Below are positions 6,390-14,700 of a DNA stretch of 15,294 nucleotides, piece by piece (position 1 is the first letter of the stretch; every line of letters starts with the position of its first letter). The notes under the pieces are model-generated. The model did not search any database. It was not told the DNA's origin and worked only from the letters and a program-made list of their open reading frames with translations. A program made the position numbers and the translations under genes. The DNA is from JBBRMQ01 sp038230775 (GTDB lineage: Bacteria; Acidobacteriota; Thermoanaerobaculia; Gp7-AA8), in NCBI GenBank assembly GCA_038230775.1, contig JBBRMQ010000086.1, positions 1 to 15,294 on the forward strand. The letters are read 5' to 3'.

Positions 6390-7828
6390 AAATCCGGGAA
6401 CGACTCGTCGATCTGCCGCCGTTCTCGTTCTGGATTCGCGAGGCTGGGTCCGGCACGCCTGTCATTCTGATCCACGGTCTGGGTGGGTCTGCCGACTGGT
6501 GGCTGCACAACTTCGAAGCGCTTTCGCGCGACCATCACGTTTATGCGATCGACCTCATCGGCTTCGGGCGCAATCGCTTTTTTCTGCGACGCAGCCGACT
6601 TCCGCTCGGGTTCGACGAAATCGCCGCCCTGATCGGCCGCTGGATCGAGACAGACCTCGGCGAGCCTGCACACATCATCGGCAACTCGATGGGTGGTCAG
6701 ATCGCGATTCACATCGCGGCCACACGGCCGGAAGTGGTGCGGTCGTTGATCCTCGTCAACTCGACCGGCGTTCCATTCCGAGTCGCGCCCGGCGAGCATC
6801 TGCGCAATCTATTTGTCCCTCGCGGTCTCTGGTCGTTCCTGCTGGTCCTGTTTCGCGACGCCTTTCGCGCCGGTCCGACATCGGTCGCGATCGCCCTCGG
6901 CCGTCTGCTGCGCGATGATGCCCGTCCGCTGATGCGAGAGATCCGCGCGCCGGTCCTTCTCGTGTGGGGCGAGCACGACGCGCTGGTGCCTTTACGCTAC
7001 GCGAAGGAGATGCTGGTCGAGATCCGCAACGCGCGGCTGGAGGTCATTCCGCATTCGGCGCACGTGCCGATGTGGGACAACCCGCGGGTGTTCGATGATG
7101 TCGCGCTTCGGTTCCTGGGAGAGATGGAGGCGTCGAACGCCGATCCGTCGTCGAGCGTGTTCTCGTGGGGCATTTCGGGATGGAGCGGAGGCATCGCGTA
7201 CCGGCAGGCGGGACGGCCCCCCAACATCGTCCTCATTCACGGCCTCGGCATGTCGAGCGCGTACTTCGGCCGTATGGCGGAAGTGCTGTTCGAGAATCAA
7301 TGGATGCCGATCGCACCCGATCTGCCGGGCTTCGGAGAGAGCGTCGACGGCGCTCCCTCGACGCCGGAGCAGCACGCGGAGCTGCTGGCGACGTGGGCGG
7401 ATCTCATCGGCATCGAAGACGCGGTGTGGGTGGGACACTCGCTCGGCTGCAACGTCGTCGGTCATCTGGCGGCGATGCGTCCCGACCTCGTGCGGTCCGC
7501 GGTGTACATCGGCCCGTTGTGGCGGCATCGAAGTCCGTGGCTTCTCTTCGGCAGTCTTCTCCTCGATATTTTTCGAGAGCCGGTCTCGCTGTTCCCTTAC
7601 GTCGTCCGCGCGTACTGGCGCGCCGGGATGCGGCGATGGCTGGCCACGTTTCGCCTGTACGCCGCGGATCTCCAACGCGATGCGCCGGGCGGTCTCATGA
7701 TCGTCGGCCGGCGCGATCCTCTCGTCGACCGGACGACGATCGCGAACTCCATCGCGGTGCCTGGTGCGCACGCCTGTGTCTTCTCGCGGCCGCGAGCGAC
7801 GGCGAACGTGGTTACGGGGCCGCGTTAG
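6368..7828 (+). CDS. Tandem two-domain alpha/beta hydrolase; start codon unresolved
   Basis: One frame encodes two complete alpha/beta-hydrolase domains in series (486 codons counted from 6368, the first after an in-frame TGA). Domain 1 has the oxyanion HGLGG (His36), nucleophile Ser107 in GNSMGG, Asp204 in GEHD and His232 in HSAHVP. Domain 2 has HGLG (His291), Ser358 in GHSLGC, Asp450 in GRRDPLVD and His468 in GAHACVF. Both triads are intact; the substrate is unknown. No ATG, GTG or TTG occurs in frame before the ATG at 6689, which starts just after the first nucleophile Ser and would delete the N-terminal core of domain 1. Homology clearly reaches back to about 6389. Possible explanations are a rare start (ATC at 6380, with GAGGA 9 bases upstream), a -1 frameshift from the CoA-binding gene, or a sequence error. 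The 3' end overlaps mgtC convergently by 17 bp. Confidence 0.85.
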   Translation, partial: GSPLIALEIRERLVDLPPFSFWIREAGSGTPVILIHGLGGSADWWLHNFEALSRDHHVYAIDLIGFGRNRFFLRRSRLPLGFDEIAALIGRWIETDLGEPAHIIGNSMGGQIAIHIAATRPEVVRSLILVNSTGVPFRVAPGEHLRNLFVPRGLWSFLLVLFRDAFRAGPTSVAIALGRLLRDDARPLMREIRAPVLLVWGEHDALVPLRYAKEMLVEIRNARLEVIPHSAHVPMWDNPRVFDDVALRFLGEMEASNADPSSSVFSWGISGWSGGIAYRQAGRPPNIVLIHGLGMSSAYFGRMAEVLFENQWMPIAPDLPGFGESVDGAPSTPEQHAELLATWADLIGIEDAVWVGHSLGCNVVGHLAAMRPDLVRSAVYIGPLWRHRSPWLLFGSLLLDIFREPVSLFPYVVRAYWRAGMRRWLATFRLYAADLQRDAPGGLMIVGRRDPLVDRTTIANSIAVPGAHACVFSRPRATANVVTGPR

Positions 7829-8276
7829 GCCGGACGAAGCGCTTCCTGAGCATGCGGTCGAGCTGTCCGCCTAACACGAGAACGAGCACCGTCAGGCCGG
7901 CGGCAAATGTTGCGGCGGTCCATTGACCCGAGCCGCAGGCAATGCCCAGCGCCGCCACCACCCAGATCGAAGCCGCGGTCGTGATGCCGTGCACCGCTTC
8001 CTGATCGCTGGTTCCTGTTGCCTTGAGGATGGCACCGCCGCCGAGGAAACCGACGCCGGCGATGATGCCCTGGATGACGCGGCTGAGCGCGTTGATGTGC
8101 TCTACGCTTTGGGGGCCGGTGCTGATGACGATCACCGTTAGAAGCGCCGCGCCCAACGACACCAGCGCGTGGGTGCGCAGGCCGGCGGCCTTGCGACGCA
8201 ACTCGCGGTCGAGACCTACCGCGCCGCCGATGACGGCGGCGGCGAGCAGCCGCAGCACGAGTTGGGAGGTGGGCAT
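7812..8276 (-). CDS. MgtC/SapB-family inner-membrane protein
   Basis: The 154-residue product is a small hydrophobic protein with four to five predicted membrane helices and the hallmark blocks of the MgtC/SapB N-terminal domain. These are GLDRE (21-25), AGLRTHALVSLGAAL (31-45), GVGFLGGGAI (74-83) and GITTAASIWVVAALGIACG (97-115). Family members are linked to growth in low Mg2+ and, for Salmonella MgtC, to inhibition of ATP synthase. This one lacks the soluble C-terminal domain of true MgtC, so I call the family rather than assign mgtC itself. The ATG at 8276 fits the family start, though no strong Shine-Dalgarno precedes it. It lies 91 bases downstream of the giant oxidoreductase gene, with hairpins between them, and overlaps the convergent hydrolase gene by 17 bp. 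Confidence 0.93.
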   Translation of the reverse strand: MPTSQLVLRLLAAAVIGGAVGLDRELRRKAAGLRTHALVSLGAALLTVIVISTGPQSVEHINALSRVIQGIIAGVGFLGGGAILKATGTSDQEAVHGITTAASIWVVAALGIACGSGQWTAATFAAGLTVLVLVLGGQLDRMLRKRFVRPNAAP

Positions 8277-8299
8277 CGACGTGGATGATACTTCGTAGC

Positions 8300-8367
8300 G
8301 CCGCCGGCCCGGCGGCCGCAGAATCAGCCAGCGAGCCGCTGGCGGTCCCGCCGGCGAGCCGCCGGCG
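8300..8367. repeat. Cluster of three GC-rich hairpins in the 91-bp gap before mgtC
   Basis: Three palindromes occur in a row: GCCGCCGG-C-CCGGCGGC (8300-8316), GCCAGC-GAGCC-GCTGGC (8327-8343) and CGCCGGC-GAGCC-GCCGGCG (8349-8367). The last two share the loop GAGCC and differ at stem positions in a way that keeps pairing (A-T versus G-C). The third ends directly at the TAA of the oxidoreductase gene (8368-8370). They could end or process the oxidoreductase mRNA, but no T-run follows on the minus strand. A REP-like repeat family is an alternative. Confidence 0.75.
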
Positions 8368-11300
8368 TTACACCGACGCTTCGACCGGGCTCGCGCTCAA
8401 GAGCCGTGTCAGCCAGAGATTAGTCATCTTCTCGAGCACGGTGTTCTGGCGCAGGCGTGCGCGGAGATTGGAAAAGTCGACGTCATCCAGTTTCTGGTCC
8501 TGATTGAAGCAGGAGAAAACGAAGTTCTCGCGACCGGTCGCCGGATCGACGTGACGTTGCAGGCACTGCGCGCAGACCTGCTTCATCATGCACTGCATCG
8601 GCGAGTTGATCGAACCGATGCCGATGTGCTCCGGATTCAAATGCGCCGCGAGGACGCCGTGCCGCGCATCCTTGACCGCGCGCATCATGCCGTCGGAGCC
8701 GATGGCGATGATGCGCTGCGCATCCTTGAGACCGTGATTCTCGGCGAACCACGTCATCGCCTGCACGATGTTGCCGACGAATCCCAGATCCTGCGGCCGC
8801 CGCGGCGCGATCGGCTCGCCGGCGTCGACCGACCAGATGACGCGATCGGTGCCCGCCTCGATCTCGTCGCGTTTGAAGACGTCCGAAGGTTTCTTGTAGC
8901 CCGCGAAGTAGATGACCTTGCAGCCGTTGTCCTTCAGGGCCTTCGCGATGGAGAAGAGCACGGCGTTGCCGAGGCCGCCGCCAGCGAGGATGATCGTCTC
9001 GTTGTGCGGGATCTCGGTCGGCGTGCCGGTCGGTCCCATCACCACGACGGGCTCGCCGGGGCGCAGCGCCGCACACAGCCGCGACGAGCCGCCCATCTCG
9101 AGGATGATCATCGACAGCAGCCCGCTCGCTTTGTCGGTCCAGGCGCCGGTGAGCGCGATACCTTCCATCGCCAGCCTCGTTCCGTCGACCTCGCGCGCAA
9201 GGACTTCGAAGTTCTGCAGGCGGAAAAACTGTCCCGGTTCGAAATGCCGCGCCGCGAACGGCGCCCGCACCACGACTTCCACGATGTTCGATGTCAGGCG
9301 ATTGACCTCGTGCACCTTGGCTACGAGCGCGTCATCGAGCATGGCAATCAGGTCGCGCCATTTGCCTGTGCCTGTGCCGCTCAAGAGCTTCGCCACGTGC
9401 GGATAGCCGTCCTTCGCCGATGCCATGGCCTTCACGACGTTGCCGGCGTAGATCGGATGGTTGTCGCCATAGAACGTGATCCGCTTCTCGCCGCGCTGAT
9501 ACGAAGTAAAGAAGCCTTCGCCTTCGATCAGCTCGGCCCCGGACACGGCGTGGCTCTGGAAAAACTGATTCCACTTGTCGAGCTTGAACGTGCCCGGATG
9601 CTCTTTCTCGTAAATTATGTTCGGGCTCGTCCCGGCGGCCACCATCACGGATCGCGCGGGCACCTCGACGAGCTGTCCGGAATCCTTGAACTTCCCCTCG
9701 ACGACGACCTGCTTATCGAAGAGGATCGACTTCACGTGTCCGAACTCGTCGGCCACTGCCTCGACCGGCGAGAGCAGACCGGCATATGCGATGCCTTCCT
9801 CGAGCGACTTGATGATCTCCTCGTGATTGAGCCGGTACGCCGGCGAGTCGATCATCGATTTGCGATACGCGATCGTGACGTTGCCCCACGCGCGGACCAG
9901 AGGGACGAAGTCCGGCGCCTCACCGGCTGCTTTCGCACGCGCCCGTTCCACGCGGATCGCGCGACCGTGGCCGAGGAACTCGTCGAGGATTCCGAGCTCT
10001 TCACGGTCGTACGACGCGCGAATGTGATCCTCGCCGAAATCGACGGTGAGCTTCTGGTAGCGATCGAGAATCTTCTCGACCTGCACGGGGTAGTAGGCGA
10101 AGAGCTCCGTCGCCGTGTCGATCGCGGTCAGTCCGCCGCCGATCACGACCGCCGGCAGGCGCACCTGCAGGTTGGCGAGCGAGCTTTCCTTGCCCGCGCC
10201 CGTCAACTGCAGTGCCATCAGAAAATCGGACGCCTTGCGGATGCCGCGAATGAGGTTGTTCTTCATCCGCACGATCGTCGGCGTTCCCGCGCCCGCGGCG
10301 ATGGCGATGTGATCGAACCCGAGCTCATCGAACGCTTCTTCGATCGTGATCGTCCCGCCGAAGCGCACCCCGCCGTAGAAGCGGATGTTCGGCTTGCGCT
10401 CGAGCGCGATGCGGATGACTTTCAAGAAGTTCTTGTCCCACCGCACCGTAATGCCGTATTCGGACACGCCGCCGAAGCCGGCGAGTACGCGCTCATCCAA
10501 CTCGTCCCACAACGAGCGTGCGTCGCGGATCGGCTCGCGCAGCCACGTCTCGTCGATCGGCTCGATCTTGAGGCCGTCGATGGCGACCACGCCGAATCCT
10601 TCGTTGGCGAGGTAGTGCGCGAGCGTGTAGCCGGCGGGGCCGAGGCCGACGACGAGAACGTTCTTGCCGTTGTAGGGAAGGGCGACGGGCCGCTTCACGT
10701 GAAGCGGATTCCATCGCGTCAGCAGCCAGTAGATCTCGAAGCCCCACGGCAGAAAGAGGACGTCGGTAAGCACACCGGTCTCGATCTGCGGGATGTCGAC
10801 CGGATCCTGCTTCTGGAAGATGCACGACTTCATGCAGTCGTTGCAGATGCGATGGCCGGTGCCGGGGCACATCGGGTTGTCGATCATCACCATCGCCAGC
10901 GCGGCGATCGACTCACCTTCGGCGCGCAGTCGGTTCATCTCGCCGATGCGCTCGTCGAGTGGACATCCTTCGAGCGCGATGCCGAGGGGATTCGGTTTGT
11001 AGGTGCCGTCTTTTTCTTCGAAGCCGCGCGAACAGGAGTCCTTTTTCCGCTCGTGACAATAGATGCAGTAGTGCGCCTGATCGCTGATCTGCCTCGGCGC
11101 TGCGCGCGGATCGGTGAGCTTGAATCCATCGCGGCGGCGAAGGTGATGCGGATCGCCGATGACGCGCAGATCGTCGGCGGGTTCGGTCTTCACCAGCCGT
11201 TCGTAGACGACCGGCTTCGGCAAACGGAACGACGTCCAACCGTCGAAGCGGCCGCGCTTCCACTCGGCCGCGGTCCAGTCGATGAGTTTCTGGAGGTCGT

Positions 11301-11790
11301 CCTTGCGCTCGCCGGCCTTCTCGCGATCGAGCAGCTGATTTGCGGTCACGGCCAGCGCGAGCTCGGGATCGTGATCGGGACCGCCGGCGAACTCCTCGAC
11401 CAGGTTCGACACCTCCGCGGTGAGCGAGTCGGCGTCGTCGCGAATCTGCTGCACCTTCGCCACGCGCTTCGCCACGAACTCCTTCTTGAATCGTGCGACT
11501 TGCGCATCGCGCTCCGCACGTGCCTTGACCGGCGAGGCATCGGTGCCGAAGAGCTTCGCCAGGAACTCGCCTAACGGCCGGCTGACCTCGATGAGCAGCT
11601 CCGACTCTTTCGGCGCATCGAGTCCCCCATGCGCCGCGCCGCTCTGCAACGCGTGGCGGTACGCGACGAAGCGCGTCAAGAGCGCGGCGTCACGAGCTTC
11701 GACGAAGCGGTCGAACTCCTCCGCGAGCTGCTGGAGGTGCTGATGATCGTACAGATCGTCGTAAACGAAGGGCTGGATTCCGAGATTCAC
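8368..11790 (-). CDS. Giant Nfn-like FAD/iron-sulfur oxidoreductase (GltD-like plus PyrK-like fusion)
   Basis: This 1140-residue cytosolic redox enzyme joins parts that are usually separate subunits. Residues 1-235 are a mostly helical region I do not recognise. Residues 242-323 carry eight cysteines (242, 245, 253, 276, 308, 316, 319, 323), enough for two [4Fe-4S] clusters as in the GltD/dihydropyrimidine dehydrogenase N-terminal domain. Then comes a GltD-like flavoprotein with GLGPAG (382-387) for FAD and GGGLTAID (about 549-556) for NAD(P). From about 826 follows a ferredoxin-reductase/PyrK-like domain with PGQFFRLQN (852-860), AGGGLGNAV and a C-x5-C-x2-C-x17-C set (1067, 1073, 1076, 1094) for a [2Fe-2S] cluster. 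This order matches NfnB-NfnA, so NAD(P)H-ferredoxin or transhydrogenase-type activity is plausible but inferred. The GTG at 11790 is the only usable start, 9 bases after the CPBP stop. No Shine-Dalgarno is seen, suggesting coupled translation. Confidence 0.88.
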   Translation of the reverse strand: MNLGIQPFVYDDLYDHQHLQQLAEEFDRFVEARDAALLTRFVAYRHALQSGAAHGGLDAPKESELLIEVSRPLGEFLAKLFGTDASPVKARAERDAQVARFKKEFVAKRVAKVQQIRDDADSLTAEVSNLVEEFAGGPDHDPELALAVTANQLLDREKAGERKDDLQKLIDWTAAEWKRGRFDGWTSFRLPKPVVYERLVKTEPADDLRVIGDPHHLRRRDGFKLTDPRAAPRQISDQAHYCIYCHERKKDSCSRGFEEKDGTYKPNPLGIALEGCPLDERIGEMNRLRAEGESIAALAMVMIDNPMCPGTGHRICNDCMKSCIFQKQDPVDIPQIETGVLTDVLFLPWGFEIYWLLTRWNPLHVKRPVALPYNGKNVLVVGLGPAGYTLAHYLANEGFGVVAIDGLKIEPIDETWLREPIRDARSLWDELDERVLAGFGGVSEYGITVRWDKNFLKVIRIALERKPNIRFYGGVRFGGTITIEEAFDELGFDHIAIAAGAGTPTIVRMKNNLIRGIRKASDFLMALQLTGAGKESSLANLQVRLPAVVIGGGLTAIDTATELFAYYPVQVEKILDRYQKLTVDFGEDHIRASYDREELGILDEFLGHGRAIRVERARAKAAGEAPDFVPLVRAWGNVTIAYRKSMIDSPAYRLNHEEIIKSLEEGIAYAGLLSPVEAVADEFGHVKSILFDKQVVVEGKFKDSGQLVEVPARSVMVAAGTSPNIIYEKEHPGTFKLDKWNQFFQSHAVSGAELIEGEGFFTSYQRGEKRITFYGDNHPIYAGNVVKAMASAKDGYPHVAKLLSGTGTGKWRDLIAMLDDALVAKVHEVNRLTSNIVEVVVRAPFAARHFEPGQFFRLQNFEVLAREVDGTRLAMEGIALTGAWTDKASGLLSMIILEMGGSSRLCAALRPGEPVVVMGPTGTPTEIPHNETIILAGGGLGNAVLFSIAKALKDNGCKVIYFAGYKKPSDVFKRDEIEAGTDRVIWSVDAGEPIAPRRPQDLGFVGNIVQAMTWFAENHGLKDAQRIIAIGSDGMMRAVKDARHGVLAAHLNPEHIGIGSINSPMQCMMKQVCAQCLQRHVDPATGRENFVFSCFNQDQKLDDVDFSNLRARLRQNTVLEKMTNLWLTRLLSASPVEASV

Positions 11791-11799
11791 GCGTATGGA

Positions 11800-14700
11800 T
11801 TATGTGGCAACGGCTCGCGATTGCGGTGTGACGAGCCAGAGAAGAAGCGCGATTGCCGTCGCCGCGACCACCGCGCCGTTGACGATGAGGTCGGCGCGGT
11901 GATTCTGCAGCATCGAACTTGCCGCGCTGATGAGCGTGAGCAGAATGGCGGTCAACGGATACGCGAGAAGGTTGTTGCCGAGGATGAATCGCACGATCAC
12001 CCAGGCGAGCAGGGCCGCGGTGAGGGCGCTCAACAGCATCATCGGGATCTGTGGCGCCTTCGCGCTGGAGTCGAGCGACATGAGGAAGATCGCGACGCCG
12101 GCGATCGCGTCGCCGAGCCATCGCGGCTTCTCGAATCCGCGCAGGCCGTAGAGCAACAGCGCGAGCGCGGCGGAGACTTCGATCGCGCGCACCAGCGCCT
12201 CGCCGATGAGCAGAAGCGACGGCGCGGGAATCGCGACGAACTCAGGCACGTCGAAGCCGCTCACCGCCGATACCGACGGAAATGCGGTGGCGAGAAGTTG
12301 CAGCGCGGTGCGCCGGGTCACCACGAGCGCGATCGCCGTGATCGACGCGACCACGGCCGAACGCCCGGTTTGCGATCGGCCTCGCGTCACGAGATCGAAT
12401 GCACGCGGGTAGATGATGTCGATCGCGACGAGCGCGAGAAACAGGGCACCGATCTGCAGCCCCGCATTCCGGAGTGCTGAAATCGTCTGACCGGTGATGA
12501 ACGTGTTCCACTGCATCGAGGTGTCGTACTCGAACATCTTCGACGGCCAGCGGATGATCTGTGCGCCGATCGGAACGATTGCCAGCGCCGCCGTCCAGCG
12601 CAGCGCGCGCTGCCAGCGGAAGCCGTTCTTGCGGGCGGCCACGACGAAGCCGGCGATGATCAGTCCGAGGAGAAGAAATCCTGCAACCAGCTTGATCAGA
12701 TTGAGGACCACGTTCGAGATGCCCTGCTTCGCGGCATCGCGATACACCTCGTCCGGGATCTTGATCGTCGACGTGAACTGGCTGATGTCTCCGCCCGCCA
12801 CGCGAACGCTGACGCGCCGGCTGGCATCGGTTGCGATCGGCCTGCGTTCCTGAAAATGAAAGAGCCAGTCGCGCCGGTTCGGCTGCTGAAACGCCAGCGC
12901 TTCTTTGATCTCGAAGTTGCGTGCATCGAGTCCGTAGCGGGGAAACTCGCGCTCGGCCAGAGCCTGCGCCTGATTCTGTTCCAGGCGCGCGCCCGGTTTC
13001 TTCTCTTCCTGATATCGATGAAACCCCACCACCCTCGAGGTGCGCGGATCCACCTCGGTGATCGTCTCTTCTTTCTGTTGCGGCGTGAAGGAGCGGATGA
13101 TCCAAGTCGCGGTGGGAACACGCGTCTTCATGATGTCCACCATCGCGGCAACGCTGACGTGCTCCCGGAGAAGATGCGTCGCGGCGATGCTGTCGAAGCC
13201 GGAGGGCGAACCGCCTTCTTCGTATCCCGAGCTGCGATTCCAGGATCGGAATCCGTCGGTCGGCCGCGCGAATGTCTTGGCGAAGGGTTGCCTCCAGGAG
13301 TCCGCAATCTGTTTCGCGCGTGCGGGCGTGATGCGGTAGTCGATCACCTCGTCGAGCGAGGTTGTCCGCGCAGCGAGCAGGCCTAACGCGATCGCAACGG
13401 TCACGGCGCAGAGAACGACGCGGTTCCGCGTGACGACGATCGGTTCGGCAATCGTCGCGACGCCGATGTCGGATTCGCGTTTTGCAGGGGGCGGAGAGAC
13501 CGGCAGCGTGACGTTCGAAAGCTCGTCATCCGGGACGAAGCCACGATTGCGGATATAGAGAATGATCGAGATCAACATCGGCACCGCGAAGACGAGACTG
13601 GCCAGCGCGGACGAGATCACGTAGTACCGGTTGCCGGATCGCAGGAGCAACAGCGCGGTATAAAGCGCGTCGACCGTGTAGTGCCAGATGAGCAGCGGCA
13701 GAAGGCCGAAGCGAACCATCAGGAATCCGATGAGCACTCCCGCCATCCCCACTTCGACGCCGCGGATGAAGAACGGCTGATTCGGATACGTCGCGTGGCC
13801 GAAGCCCCAGATGAAGCCCGCGAGAATGATCGCGAAGACGCGCGACTTCAGCACGCGCTCGAACAGCGGAATCGAAAACGCCCGCGATAGAAATTCTTCG
13901 GAAAGCGCGGGAAAGAATCCGGCGAAGAGCACCGCGATCCATGGAAAGGCCGTGTTCAGCATCTCGTCGTACGGCACCTCGGCCGGCGCCCAGGCCCCAA
14001 ATTTTTCCGCCACGAGATAGAACACCACCTGGTAGCCGAGGAAGAACGCGACCAGCGTGTAGCCGAGGATGAAGGAGAGGAAGACGCGTTTGGAGGTGAG
14101 CACGCGACGCGTCCACAAGCGTGGGATCGCCAGGTGCTGCGGCAGCCGCTCGCGATAGAGAACTTCGCCAGAACCGACGATGACGACGAGAAGCATGCCG
14201 ACGCCGACGCCCTGTAACAGCGCGCCGAAGACCATCTGCGTCAGAAAAGCGGGATACGAGGTGGTGGTGTCGTAGCCGGCGAGCGCGATCGGATAGGAGT
14301 TCAGCGAGACGCCGGTCATCAGCACCACGCTGGCGATGGCGATTCCGATCACCAGTCGCACGCGGACGTCACCGCGCAAAAGTCGCGTGATGAAGGTGGC
14401 CACCGCGGCGATCATCGTAATCGCCATGAAGACCAGGTCGACATTTCCCGCGAGCTGATTCTTCGACCGCAACTCCTGATAGCCCCGCTGCCACGACTCG
14501 GGCACTTTCAAGCGTTGGGCGTAGCTGCTGACGCGGCTACCGTCCACGGTGATGATGTGGCGATACGGCGCGCCCGCGGGATGGATCGACTGCGATTCCC
14601 ACGTGAAGATGCGCTGCACGCGATGCGGGAGCTGGCGCTCGCTCTCCGAAACGATCTGCAGATCGGCGACCCGAACATGACGGCGGAGAAGAAACGCGCT

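Noticed and set aside
6364..6918. A plus-strand frame starting with TTG at 6364 as the hydrolase gene
   Set aside because: It is in a different frame from the hydrolase and its Arg/Ser-rich product has no hydrolase motifs.
8551..11574. A 1007-codon open frame on the plus strand, antisense to the oxidoreductase gene
   Set aside because: It mirrors a strongly conserved minus-strand gene. Its translation is rich in Arg, Asp and Val with no recognisable domain. Long antisense frames are common in GC-rich DNA.
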